Positions 23,275 through 36,474 of a stretch of DNA of 64,000 nt are shown in pieces. Source of the stretch: Apiotrichum sp. Y4204 (taxonomy: Eukaryota; Basidiomycota; Tremellomycetes; Trichosporonales; Trichosporonaceae); contig JAMYHL010000025.1 in NCBI GenBank assembly GCA_025531455.1, positions 372,001-436,000 on the forward strand. The letters are read 5' to 3'. Within the stretch, counting starts at the first letter, position 1; the number at the start of each line of letters is the position of its first letter. The position numbers and the translations under genes were made by a program. The notes beneath the pieces are model-generated. The model was not told the DNA's origin and ran no database searches. It saw nothing but the letters and a program-made list of their open reading frames with translations.

Positions 23275-23334
<60 letters not shown>

Positions 23335-23722
23335 CTGAGGGTCGAAAGCGGGGAACTAGGAGAGCTCGGGCTGCCGAGGCAGGGTGGTTGAGTGCCGGCC
23401 CACCGACACGAGGCTCTGAGGCCGAGCTATTCGCTGTACTTGCGAGCTAACACGCGCAATCCCGCCCTCCCAACAGTACACTAATAACTCCGCTTACACC
23501 AGGCATGTCCTCCCTCGACCCAAAGGACGCAGTAGCCGACTACTCTGGCCTGAACGAGGCGCACCGCAAGACGCTTGATGGCTGGGAGACGTTTTTCCAG
23601 AAGGTAAGTAGGGGTCGGTGGGACAGCGACGTCCGCCCCAGGAGAGGCAGCGGGGAGGGCATTATCACTGGCGGCCGTGCTGACTGCAGCGCTACAACAT
23701 TGTCGGCAAGGTCACGCCTTAG
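22538..23722 (+). CDS. Cytochrome b5-like heme-binding membrane protein (Dap1/PGRMC family)
   Basis: Four exons (22538-22810, 23085-23256, 23503-23603, 23690-23722) encode 192 aa. A hydrophobic segment at about residues 26-47 anchors the N-terminus. A Lys/Pro-rich linker follows, then a cytochrome b5-fold domain with NGSDPSKPIYVAIKGNVYDV, YGAGAGYNVFAGKDASRGL and the C-terminal WETFFQKRYNIVGKV, all characteristic of the membrane-associated progesterone receptor (MAPR) group. In yeasts Dap1 binds heme and supports sterol synthesis by activating cytochrome P450 Erg11/Erg5 in the ER; the same role is inferred here. Intron 2 contains a 60-base poly-G run. The gene lies 274 bp downstream of the SNF2 gene in the same direction. 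Confidence 0.9.
23275..23334 (+). repeat. 60-base poly-G tract in an intron
   Basis: An uninterrupted run of 60 G lies 19 bases into intron 2 of the Dap1-like gene. It is by far the longest homopolymer in the window. Confidence 0.95.
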
Positions 23723-24096
23723 GTGGGCTGCTCGGCCAGTTCAGTAATAGTGTAATGATGCAACAGTGATATGCGGAGACACCCTAACCGAGTCTGCGCG
23801 CAGTTGATGACTTTCCGAGTGTCATGCGGACATGAAAAGATGGTGAGATGGATGGAGGAAGGCTGCGTCTCTCGAGCGTCTGGCGACAATTGTCAGGCGA
23901 GCACTGGGACGAGGCGACGGCGTTCGAGTCGTGGCCATCGTCAACGTCCTCTGCGGATGTCAAAGAGCGGTTCCAACGCCGCCACTGCGAAACAGAATCT
24001 GTCGAATGACTTCTCGCATCGCGGATGCGACGATGGTTCCACAGCTCCAACCACTAACATACGCTGTACAACGATTACAACTGGAACAGATACAAC
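23723..24096. other. Intergenic region between convergent genes
   Basis: 374 bp between the stop codons of the Dap1-like and F-box genes. It presumably holds both terminators. No gene is seen. Confidence 0.45.
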
Positions 24097-25251
24097 CTAG
24101 GCAAAGAACCGCACCCTCTGCGCGACATCCACCTCGGCCGGCCACTTTGCGAACGTCTTTTCGATAAACGTCTCGCGCTCCACACCCGCGAGGCACGGCA
24201 CACCCGCGTATTCGACCACGCCGTCAACAGCGCACGGAACGACGTCCGGGTCGAGATCGTCGTCATCCGTAGGGTCCGCGGCTTCCGCAATCGTCTCGAG
24301 GAGCTCGTCGTGCGCATGCGCTGAAAACATGCGGCGGAGGTGCCAGCGCACCAGCGGCCCGTGGTTCTCACAGCCGGCAGCAACGCCGTCGCTCCACGGC
24401 CCCCTCGTTGTCGAACATGGGCCGACGCCGAGGTTGATCCGCGTGTGTGCGCCGAACACGGGCACCAGATCCGCCCCCACGTTATAGTACACCACACTCT
24501 GGGGTTTCCATTCGCTGAGGAGGACGGCGAGGACACGGGGCAGGAGGACCGGGTCAAAGACGCTTCCCCGGTTGAGGCGGGACGTAGGGTAGTGGATATG
24601 CAATGTTTTCGGGCGGAGGCGCGCAACGAGCGTTTCGCCCACGAACGCCGAGCCGCTCCGCGGGCGCCCAAATGCCGCCAGCCCACTGTTCACCAGGTGC
24701 CGGAACACGGGGGCGGCGAGAGTGAGGGTGTCCACGCCCGCGAAGAGGGTGGGGTGGGCGAGCAGCGCCTCGGCGACCGTCACGGCACCGAGGGGCGTTC
24801 CGAGCGTGAGGTGCCGGACGTGCGCGAGGGCCGCGAGTTTGCGTTCAGCCGCCGGCGTGAGACCTCCTGTAGTGGCTGCCTCGGCGGCGCGCGCCTCGAC
24901 TTCCCCGGCCGAGAGATAGTCGAGCCCAAGGCCTGCGAACAGCCCGGTCCGGGTGGTTTCCGTGACGGTCACATTGCGGTAGAGGTGGGGCGCGAGGGCC
25001 GCGTTCCACTCGGCGCTGACGCGCGCTGCGGCCGCGAGATCATGTAGAGGGAGGGCGGCGACGTAGCTGAAGATGTGGAGCTGGAGTTCCGAGGGGAGAT
25101 CGGCCAGGCGGAAGTGGGCGGCGGTAGGACGCGGGGTGGGCTCGCGCGAGCGCGAGTGTGCGAGGAGCGCAGGGGCCGGGGACGCGGGGCGCGAGCACCG
25201 CGGCGACGGGATGTGCGTGTGCGAGAATGTGCGGGTGTGCAGAGTTGTCAT
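24097..25251 (-). CDS. F-box domain protein
   Basis: Single exon, 384 aa from the ATG at 25251; an in-frame ATG at 25356 would add 35 residues. After a Ser/Pro/Arg-rich leader, residues about 46-95 form an F-box: RLADLPSELQLHIFSYV followed by LHDLAAAARVSAEWN and LYRNVTVT. F-box proteins link substrates to the SCF ubiquitin ligase through Skp1. The rest is helical and Leu-rich with an acidic DPTDDDDLDPD stretch and no repeat I can name, so the substrate is unknown. A TATA-like element about 33 bp upstream of 25251 favours the shorter start. Many fungi have lineage-specific F-box genes of this type. Confidence 0.8.
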   Translation of the reverse strand: MTTLHTRTFSHTHIPSPRCSRPASPAPALLAHSRSREPTPRPTAAHFRLADLPSELQLHIFSYVAALPLHDLAAAARVSAEWNAALAPHLYRNVTVTETTRTGLFAGLGLDYLSAGEVEARAAEAATTGGLTPAAERKLAALAHVRHLTLGTPLGAVTVAEALLAHPTLFAGVDTLTLAAPVFRHLVNSGLAAFGRPRSGSAFVGETLVARLRPKTLHIHYPTSRLNRGSVFDPVLLPRVLAVLLSEWKPQSVVYYNVGADLVPVFGAHTRINLGVGPCSTTRGPWSDGVAAGCENHGPLVRWHLRRMFSAHAHDELLETIAEAADPTDDDDLDPDVVPCAVDGVVEYAGVPCLAGVERETFIEKTFAKWPAEVDVAQRVRFFA

Positions 25252-25864
25252 GGTGGATGAGCGATTGAGACGTCGCGAGTCGGTATATGTACTTGGGACT
25301 CTCGAGTGATCGAGGTGCAGCAGCAGATCGGACAGCCCGACTCCGGTCGTCGCCATGTCGAGGCTCGGCTATGAGTGGCGGAAATAGAGCCGGCCAAGAA
25401 ACGTCATCATCCCCGGACACTCTCGGGCCGGTTATCTCTGCGCATCCCCCCTGCGGCGACGTCAAATGGCAGCGCGGCGTGCACTCGGCGTCGCATAAAC
25501 CATGATTGATGAGGGCCGCAGCAGCGGAGTATTCGACTCGGCTCGTGTTGCCAGTCTCGGGTGCCCCGTGGGTCTGTTGCGGTGGGGTCGTGTGCATTCG
25601 TTGGGGTGGCGTGGTCGTGTGTGGTGGCAGCTTGGCAGCACATCGCAACATGGCGCAATGCAGACTTGCGGTGGCGCGGTGGGTAAGGTTGTCGGAACGG
25701 AGCTTCAGATAACTTCAGAGCTTCAGACTCACAATTCATGATTCATGGCGCAGATTACAGGCTGTTACGAGCTCTCAATCTCGATCCTCCTCCATGCTTT
25801 ATCAATGCAGCTTGCAGGAGTGCCAACGTTGTTCAGCTGCGCTGTTGCGAAGCACCGGGGGATA

Positions 25865-25904
25865 GCAAGGTTGCAAGATTGCAAGATTGTAAGATTGCAA
25901 GATT
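25865..25904. repeat. 8-bp tandem repeat, five copies
   Basis: Unit GCAAGATT repeated five times with two single-base variants (GCAAGGTT first, GTAAGATT fourth), in the gene-poor region downstream of nothing recognisable. Confidence 0.9.
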
Positions 25905-26876
25905 GCAGCCTGCAGGGCCTGGAAGGCCGTTGGTGACACCGTGACCGGGTGGCAGATTACATGGCTAACAGACTCGTGGACTGTCATGTATGCTGTTCTC
26001 AGATATGCTGTCCAACACGCCACACTGCTCGTCATCTCCTTCCTATTTTTGGAAACTTTAACCTATCAGCTAACGTTCGTCCGGTCTCCAGTGTCGACCA
26101 AGTGGCCCAGCTCTGAGCATTCGACTGGCGATCCAGATCGAGTATCCCCATCCGCCTCACTGGAGGCCCACACAGCTCACAACCCAGCCCCACGCGTGTC
26201 CAGGTGATGGCGTCGCGGCGTCGTCCTGGTGCGGCGCGCTGCGTCAGAGTGCGACATGTTGTGCGCGGCCAGGTGTGGGAGTGGGGAGTATCGTTCTGTC
26301 ACTGTTGAGAGGTTGAAGAGGGGGAGCATCGGATACGGCCTACAGTTCGTAGAGTGCAGCCGAGTGGACTGGAATGTCTCTTATCCATCTGATCGCTCGA
26401 AGCCGGGCCGGGCCACTTCGAATGCTTCCCTCCGCACTCTGCGCTTCAGCATCTCGATTCGTGTCTTGTGTCTTCTCGAGTCTGAGTCTGAGTCACAGTC
26501 CGAAGCCAATATGATCTGGCATGGAAGTCAGAGGGCAGAAGATCAGAAGCCGGGAAGAAGATCAGAAACCGGGAACTCGATTAGGCGTTGATACCACGGG
26601 CTGTGATTGGCGCCGTGAGTCCAAATGATCAACGACTTCAGGTGGGCCGATGTCAACAGAGGAAGTCTTGTCCACATCTTCATCAGCTCTGCTGTTCATC
26701 AGCCCATTCATATTCCTCCAACATCATTATCCCAAGGATCCACCGAACTTCCATCGTACCATCCTCCGTCCTTTCCGCATCAACTCACGCCTGTCTCGGC
26801 TCGTGTCGCGTCTCCATCTGGCATCCGCGACCGTCGAGGTCTGATGAAGTCACTCCATTCGGCGCGGCCTGATAAT

Positions 26877-26987
26877 ATGGAACTGCACGTCATCACACAG
26901 ACTCTCATGTCAATCAGCATCGTCACATTCGCGTGGCTGATTATCTGGGACCGGCTGGCCGGCTGGCGGGCAAGCCATGCGCCGTAG
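26877..26987 (+). CDS. Possible 36-aa single-pass membrane micropeptide
   Basis: A short ORF from an ATG with one hydrophobic helix (SISIVTFAWLIIW) followed by Arg/His-containing residues. It looks like a tail-anchored or small inner-membrane peptide, but a chance ORF of this length is common. No TATA box or splice sites support it. Confidence 0.15.
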   Translation: MELHVITQTLMSISIVTFAWLIIWDRLAGWRASHAP

Positions 26988-27650
26988 GTTCGCGGTTCGC
27001 GGCATCTACCACGATTCCCACACCTCTCACACCAGTCTCACATCCTGCAATTCATGCCCGCCCTGGCATGTCCGCAGCACTGACAGCATCGCGCGCGGCG
27101 CGTACATGACTGACACGATAGGCTCGCTCCGCCGGTGACCTCCGCGCGGGAGTGCCTCGAGTCCGGGCTGGTGGGCGTCGGGCAATTAAGGACTCGCCGC
27201 TCCAACTTTCCTCATCATGGCCAGGGCCGGATGGCGAGATATCCAGCACAACTGACATGGTACTGTATACGCTGACACCTGACCTTTGTTGCTGTTGCAC
27301 CGTATTCCGATTCCCAGTTGACATCCTGTGTTATGGGTGATAAGCGTTTGCCGCCGCCGACCTGGACCCGCCCGTCATGTCTTGGGCGGTGTGCATGTGA
27401 CGTCAAGAGTGGGGTCACATGCGCCGCCGACGTCCAGCCCTCCCCCGTGATGTAGTCCATCGTAGCTTCCAGTTACAGTTATGTGCAACCTATGCAATGG
27501 CATTGCTCTGTCAGCTTGGAGTTCTTGCATATCCTGCAGCGTCTCTGGTTGCTGGTCACTGGATCGCTGGGCTGGGCGCGCCGACGCTTTCCCAGTTTCC
27601 CAGGCTATCCTCGCTTCTTCCGCCCAGTGATCAGTCCCAGATGGCCAGGC

Positions 27651-27658
27651 TATATAAG
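27651..27658 (+). promoter_or_regulatory. TATA box of the small membrane protein gene
   Basis: TATATAAG lies 63 bp upstream of the ATG at 27714, the best-placed TATA box in the window. Confidence 0.65.
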
Positions 27659-27713
27659 GCTGCGAGTGATGCACAAGGTCAGCTGCATCATCCCACACAA
27701 CTCACAAACCATC

Positions 27714-28605
27714 ATGTCTGGCCCCGAACACCACTCGAACATGCCAAAGCGTGGCGGCGAAGTGAGTGAGCACAGGGGGGTGACGACGGGGTCTGGAGGC
27801 TCCGCACTCAGGTCCTTTGACCGTGACTCGCCCTTTCCTCGCCACCCTCTACGAGGTCGAAGCTGACCTCAGGTCGACCCGCACAAGCTCACGTCGCGCG
27901 GTAACATCCAGCAGGCGTCCGCCGCGGTGAACCGCTTTGCGCGCCGTGACCCCGCGCTCTACCCACTCAGCTTTGTTATCGTCGGCATCGCAGCCGTCAC
28001 CGGCTACTTCGCGTGCGTAGACCGTAGACTAGGAGATTTGAGCTTGAGCTCTCGTCTCGTGAGATCAGCACACTGACATGCAGCATGAAGAAGGCATTTG
28101 AGCCCGACGCCGAGCGCCGCTTCGCGGACCGCATCCACCCATGGGAGAAGGAGAACGAGCACGAGACAGCTCCAGGGTGAGTACATACCCGTCACGGTCT
28201 CGTTTTGTCGTTCACAGCTCATCCCATTCCAGCTCAGTCGCCGAGTTCAAGTACCGCTACAAGACGCGTGATGGCTCTATGGAGGACGCTCACCCGACCA
28301 TAAACTCGGAGTCTCGCAAGGTGAGTCCCGCGCTGCACGGTGCGACCGTAGCGATAGCTGACGGCGTCCCTTGGTAATGTGTCTCTGTTTCTGTTTCTGT
28401 TTCTGTCTCTGCTTCTTGCTCTGCTTCTGCTTCTGCTTCTCTCTCTCTCCTTCTCCTTTACTCCTCGCCGCGTTTATCGCCGCATGTCCTGGCCCGGGCT
28501 TCATACTGTGTATATCTTCTCTCGTTCTGGTATTCCCCACCCCGCTCCTACTCACGGCGAGATCTACAGCTCAAGGACGACGTCCCCCACAAGTACCACA
28601 CGTGA
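27714..28605 (+). CDS. Small single-pass membrane protein, possibly B12D/MLRQ-like (complex I accessory)
   Basis: Five exons (27714-27761, 27873-28012, 28084-28176, 28233-28320, 28570-28605) encode 134 aa. The N-terminus is polar, then RRDPALYPL leads into one transmembrane helix (FVIVGIAAVTGYFAM) followed by basic KKAF and a charged C-terminal tail. The pattern Pro-x2-Tyr-Pro-Leu, helix, Lys, Pro recalls the B12D/NDUFA4 (MLRQ) family of small inner-mitochondrial-membrane proteins, but similarity is short and the tail is longer than usual. Intron phases join without ambiguity and the last exon ends in a stop after 12 codons. The last intron has a long pyrimidine (TTTCTG)n tract. Confidence 0.7.
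28378..28452 (+). repeat. Pyrimidine hexamer repeat (TTTCTG)n
   Basis: A degenerate run of TTTCTG / CTTCTG units in the last intron (28321-28569) of the small membrane protein gene, all pyrimidine apart from periodic G. Confidence 0.85.
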
Positions 28606-31058
28606 GCCGCGTGAGCCCGCGGTGTGGGACGAGCGCGAGCCCGTCGTGCACATTGCCGGCGCCGACCCGCGTTTCGGGTTCCGCTTCATCTGGCCCCACT
28701 AGCCACTAGGAGTGCCAGCTCGCGAGCAAGAAAGCAAGCAAGGTCCAAGTCCCGAGTCCCATTCCCGTTCAGTCTTGTGTTGTGTTCGTCCCGATCAGAA
28801 GTCGAAGAAGCTCAGAAGCGGATCAGAGGTGGAGGATAGCAAGTAGATATACCTTGCTGTAGTGCATGAATCGTCAGAAGTGAGCACACAGATGTGTGAA
28901 GCAAAGCGCGAAGCGGGCCATGATGGGAAGTTGGTGGTAGTTGCCTTTGCGTGGACCGGGCCGCGAAGCACCAAGTAATGATCATGGGACCATGGTGCCA
29001 CTGACAGTTCACAGCCCGTGCAGTGGCCGGTCATATCAGTATCCGCGTCAACTGTTGCATGTTGCAACTGTTTGGGGATCGCGACTCGCTGCCAAGCTCT
29101 AATCGCAAATGTCTGCGTCTGTGGACGCCAGAACTCGAGTACTCCGCGCTCGCTGCACCTTTAGGCGACAGGTTTCTGGCCACTGATTGCTGATCGTTGG
29201 TCAATTGGCCACCGTAAGGCCGTTGCGTCAGTTCAATCACTACCCCCGGGGACTGCGGCCTTTCGTGCAGCTCACAATGATCACAACTACAGACAGCAGC
29301 TACTCGATACCTGCGTTCTTCTCAGATCAGCAAAGATCAGCAAGACCAGCGATCCGGCGATCTGCAGCACCCACCATTTGTGCACAAACGTACGCCAAAA
29401 GCAAACAGAACGGGCAGATCACAGATCGTAGAATACACAGGTCTGCAGGTCTAGATCACAGAAGGAGCGATCAGCGATCAGCGGCCTCGTGTTTCATCAC
29501 ATTGTGGCCATGTGTGCACGATCGCCCACACGCTAGTACACGCTAACACCCCACCCCCCTTGCCACACCCACCAGATCCCCAGATATCCAGATCGCCAGC
29601 TTGGCCTTCCACTTGCAGTCCTTTCTCTGGTCGTGCATCGGCTCGGCTCCCGCGGCGGATCCTGGCGGACGGTGCCAAGTGTATAGAGTGTAAGGGGGTG
29701 GCAAGTGGCGTTCAAGGCGTGTAGCAGCATGTAGCATGCAGCAGGCCGCAGTCGTTTGGAGTTGCAGGCCCCGCATCGTCGTGGGTCGTGGAGTGGCGCC
29801 GCCCCCTCCCTGGGTCTGTCCCCCGCGTGCACGAGCACTTTGACTGCAACGCGTGCAAAGCAGAACGGCACCACGCATCGCACTTCATTCCGACTGGTAC
29901 TACTGTACATCTCTCCATATGTTCTGGTACGCTGGTGTACCTGGTGTGGTAGGTTACAGGGGTGTCCCGCTCCCTCCCCTCCCGCATTGCCGTGTTGGAT
30001 GTACAAGATGGAGGTGCAGATGGAGATGGAGATGAACCATGGACCAGCGTCTGGGTACGGGCCTAGTGAACTGGCTCACTCTCGATCTCTGTTCCTGGCT
30101 GGCGGGGACTGGGGCTGGGCTGGGCCTCCACCACAAGAGATCACGCACTTTGTACTTGGTTGTACTATGTCCTCTTGTCTTACGCTACGATGCATACCGA
30201 TCGCGATCCCCTCGCAGCAGCTATACATCACAGCCAACTGACAGCAGCACATGCAGCTCTCCACTTGGTGATCGGGGAGGTGTCATTCTCATTGCTCCCG
30301 CCGCCATCTCCCCATCCCCTCAGCCTCTCAGCTCCCATCTCCCGCCCCGGCCCCTTGTCTTGTACGCCTCCTGCCTACTGCCCCTGTCCGGTCCGACCCT
30401 TCGTCCACCCTTTCTCCCCCGTGTAGAGCAAAGCAGAACAGAGCAGAGCGCGCCCCCAAGTCAGATGGAGAGATGGGGGAGGAGGTAGGGATAGTAGAGT
30501 GTGGACGACGGTTTGTGAATTGCTGGCCCAGGGGGGGGGGCGCGTGGCTGCCGCCTGAACTGGGTGCTGGGTACTGGGGTGAATCGCGAATCGCTTTGGA
30601 TTTGAGACCTGGAACAACGATCACCACCTGGATCGTAGGATCATGGTATTATGGTGGTGCATGGTGCACGCGCTGCCGCGCTAGCAGCTACTTGCTTACC
30701 CTTTCCTGACCTTCCCTCCCCCCTTGGCTCCCTCTCCTCTCTCTCCCTCCCCCCTCTCCTGCACCCCGCTTGTACCATACTTACACACACGCACCACCAG
30801 ACAGGATAAGGGTTCCCTCCCATAGACTTTGTCTCGCCTCGTCTGGTAGCAGTAGTAGTACTGTAGTAGTGCACAACCTGGGCCACGATCACATTGCTCA
30901 AAGCTATCCATTACCACGTCCTCACCACCTTGGCCCCCGCCTCCCCCTCGCCCTCTCCCTCTCCCCTTCCTTTCTTCCTTCCTCACACTCATTCACCACT
31001 CCGCTCGCATCTCCCCCTCTCTCCTCTCTACCCCCTTCCCCCCTCCTCCTTCTGCACG
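28606..31058. other. 2.45-kb upstream region of CBK1
   Basis: No coding gene is supported. The last 350 bases before the CBK1 start are strongly C/T-rich on the coding strand (30700-31056), as expected for a fungal promoter/leader. Repeated CAGATC/GATCAG words occur at 29330-29480. A run of 10 G lies at 30531-30540. Confidence 0.5.
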
Positions 31059-33404
<2,346 letters not shown>

Positions 33405-33592
33405 GCTGCGCCACGGGTGCGCACGGCTCATTGTCGAGATTGATTGCTCGGCGCCTACACACAACAACGCTCTCTAACGACCGATATGGCTGATATATCC
33501 TTGTATGCATGACGTGCCTCTAGCGCGGCGCTAAAGTGTCGCAAACTGTTTATTCAATCTTCTCTAACTCGTATTTCCTCTACTTGCACACC

Positions 33593-35512
33593 CTATTCCA
33601 AGCGCTTGAGCCCCATCTCCCAGAAGTTGCGCTCGAGACGGACGCACTCGGTCCATATGTTCGTGAGGCGCGCCAGACGCTCGGGACTCGGCGGGTCGGC
33701 AGCGATACGCGCCTCGAGGTTCTTGATACCGCGCCGCACGGCGTCCATGAAATTGTCACCGGAGTAGTCGCCCATCCAGCGGGCGTACGGGTTTCCGTCG
33801 AGCACCGCCTCGCCAGTCGCGACCCGCGAACGGAGCCACAGCCCGACCTCGCCGTACCCGATCAAACACGACGCGACGGCAATGTAGATGTCGAGCACGT
33901 CGCCCTGCGCGCCCACATCGAGCATGTAGCGCGCGTACGCGGCGCACGCGCCGCTCTCGGGTGCGGCTTCGAGTTCCTCGAGCGAGACGCCAAACTCCTT
34001 GCAGAACTGGAATTCATCAGCGAAGTACGGGATTTCAGACTTACGGCAACGTGCATGGTCGACTCTTGGGCAATGTGCGCTGCAATGTCGGTGAACGCGT
34101 TGATGAGCGCAAAGCTGTCGGCCTTGTACGCGCCGAGTGCGTGCAGGCGCGCGTCTGCGGTCAGTTTCTGAACGAGTGTTTATTTCTCACAGTGCTTGAG
34201 GTAATGGTAGTCCTGGATAATGTAGTGCTTGAACGATTCGCGGGGGAGCGTGCCCTGTCCGAGCTGGACGACAAACGGATGGCGGACGTACGAGCGCCAG
34301 AGGTCGGGGGCTGCGCGGATGAGGTGCGAGACGAACGGCGTGGGGTTGTGTTCCGTCGGTCTGGAGTCAGAATGCTCTAGGGTATAAACTCACGCGGGAA
34401 GGCAGCGGCGAGTTGTGAGGTGCGCGTGGTTGAGGGGCCCGTGGCCGCGTCCGATGGGGTGCGCCGAGGCGATTGCGTCCTGGGTATACGCGATCGCCCT
34501 GCGGACCGCGGCCGGGGACATCTCCGCCATGTTGGGCTTTTCGCGTTTCTCGAGAGCGTAGACGGCAGTCAGCGCCGCCGAGAGGGTACACCCCGTGCCG
34601 TGTGTCGACTTTGAGTCGATCTTGGGGCCGACAAAGAGGTGGATTGCGCCAGATTCGGACGCGAGAATGTCGACGACGACCTCGTCGTTCGCCTTGAGAC
34701 CCAGCGTCGCGCGGAAGTCGACGAGCACCTCGAGGTCGGCGCCCTCCTCGTCCTCTGCCCATGTGGTCGGAATGCCCTGCTTGGCGACAGCGGCGCGTAC
34801 ATCGGCTTTACGTAGCGTCGCGTGTCCGCCCTTCAGCAGGACTGCGGCGCCACACGTCTCGCGCACGGCCGCCGCAAGGGCGAGCATGCCCTCTATACTG
34901 GTGATCTCGTCGTTGCGGCCGGTAAGCACGTTCGCCTCGGGAATGTTGGGCGTGACGAGGTCGACGAGCGGGAGGAGGCGTGCGGCGAGCGTCGACGTCG
35001 CTGCATCAGGGAGGAGGGCGTGTCCCGATGTAGAGATCATGACGGGGTCGAGGACGAGGAACGGACGGGTCTCGAGTGCGGAGAAAAAGTCGGCCAGCGC
35101 GCCAATCGTCTCGGCGCCGGCCAGCATGCCAAACTTGACTGCTGTGGGGGCGAGGTCGTCATCGAAGAGCGATTTGAGCTGCCATCAGACTACGGTACAA
35201 AAGATCCCATCTCGGCTACGTACCTGCTCGACAACAAACTCTTGCGGGACGACATGCACGCCCTGCACGCCGAGCGTGTTCTGCGCCGTGAGCGCCGTGA
35301 TTGCGCTCATACCGTATGTGTGGAACGCGGCGAACGTCTTGAGGTCTGCCTGCAGGGTCAGCCAACATTCCGGCCCGAGGACAAGGTGATTCAGCTTTTA
35401 TTTGCCCCCATATACGCACCTGAATGCCGGCGCCGCCGCCGCTGTCGCTGCCCGCGACGGTGAGCACGCGCGGGGCCGGGGACGTGGCGAGGGAGAGGAC
35501 GGGTATGCTCAT
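33593..35512 (-). CDS. THI20: Bifunctional HMP-P kinase / TENA-type thiaminase-II protein
   Basis: Six exons (35512-35420, 35349-35224, 35178-34394, 34360-34191, 34154-34045, 34006-33593) encode 565 aa. Residues about 10-330 are a ThiD kinase: VAGSDSGGGAGIQADLKTF, DPVMISTSGHAL, LLKGGH and STHGTGCTLSAAL. They phosphorylate hydroxymethylpyrimidine twice for thiamine synthesis. Residues about 345-565 are a TENA/THI-4 domain: FVVQLGQGTLPRESFKHYIIQDYHYLKHY and YGEVGLWL. It hydrolyses or salvages thiamine breakdown products. The fusion is the one known in yeast Thi20. Intron 3 is only 33 nt. I looked for a TPP riboswitch and saw none. Confidence 0.95.
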
Positions 35513-35573
35513 TTTGGACTGCGGGAGTGGATGCAGAAAGGCTGGGGGTTGTCGTGCTGGCACTTGTACCTTG

Positions 35574-35581
35574 TACTTATA
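35574..35581 (-). promoter_or_regulatory. TATA-like element of THI20
   Basis: TATAAGTA on the minus strand, 62 bp upstream of the THI20 start codon, within a repetitive ACAAGTA-type tract. Confidence 0.45.
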
Positions 35582-35815
35582 CTTGTACTATCCCTTGCTG
35601 ACCTGCAGGGGCTTATTGAATGGCTTGTTGGTGCTAGTCTCTGCGATGCCGGCGATGCCGATGCGCGATATCTTCATCACTACTCGTCTCGAGTTCGAGT
35701 TGACCGTTGAGCGATAAAGTGAGCGCAATTCCCGTACGGGGCCCCTTTTCGGTCGGAGGGCCGGTTCCGCCCCGAAATGAGGAATGCCATATGGCGACAT
35801 ATCGGAATGAGAGGT

Positions 35816-35843
35816 CACGTGCTCATCACGTGTGCGTCACGTG
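35816..35843. promoter_or_regulatory. Three CACGTG E-boxes at 11-bp spacing
   Basis: CACGTG occurs at 35816, 35827 and 35838, each preceded by T (TCACGTG, the Cbf1/bHLH core). Start-to-start spacing is exactly 11 bp, so all three face the same side of the helix. Confidence 0.75.
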
Positions 35844-36474
35844 TGCCAACGGGATCGATGCCTAGGATGCCTAATATTACCTCTCTATTGCCTCTCCGCC
35901 TCGATGCTGGCAGTGACGTCAAGTTGTATTAGAATGCGTCGTCATTTTTTAATTACAGTTGTCTCTCGGAGTGTGTAAATTATTTAGACTCCGGAAAGTG
36001 GGTTTTGTAATGGGCTGTTAATGCCTCCGTAATACCTCCGTTTTGCATTTGTGATTGGCTGTGGGACATGAGCGAGGAGGAGATTCAGAGAGGCCAGCGA
36101 GGCCCCAGTGGAGCGTAAACGCGCAGAGCAAACACCCCGGTATCCCGCGGTACAGTACTTTGGTAGGTAGGCAGCGCGTGCTGCAAGCGAGTCGTGCTCC
36201 TAAGTGCTGCAGTGCTGTCTGCGTGTGGTCCTTGGGCCTTGGGTGTGCTCTGGCTGTGAGCTAGCTTGTGCGCTTGAGCTCCTGCGCGCGACAATTCGTA
36301 AGAGTTGTTATGATGTAGCCGCTCCGTCGAGGTCTCCAAGAGCCTACTTAAGCCCGTCCGCTCCCCCAGTTCTCCAGTTTCTCACCACGCATCCTCTCTC
36401 CGCATCCACACCCCGCATCTCCGCATCCGCAAACCCTCCACCCTCCGCATCCACCACCAGAACAGAACAACACA

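Larger units (their letters stand above)
25252..27650. other. 2.4-kb gene-poor divergent region
   Basis: It lies between the F-box gene start (minus) and the TATA box of the next plus-strand gene. It holds an 8-bp tandem repeat (25865-25904) and one possible micropeptide (26877-26987). No exon/intron structure or conserved domain was found. It has frequent stop codons and lower GC than the genes. Confidence 0.5.
35513..36474. promoter_or_regulatory. Shared divergent promoter THI20 / acidic protein
   Basis: 962 bp between divergent starts. It contains the THI20 TATA-like site, three CACGTG boxes at 35816-35843, an A/T-rich patch around 35930-36010 and repeated CCTCCGTAATACCTCCG words near 36024-36042. 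The last 100 bases before 36475 are C/A-rich. No gene is seen. Confidence 0.55.

Noticed and set aside
34155..35512. TPP riboswitch in THI20 introns or leader
   Set aside because: No CTGAGA ... CTGATG core pair with the expected spacing was found in the introns or upstream DNA.
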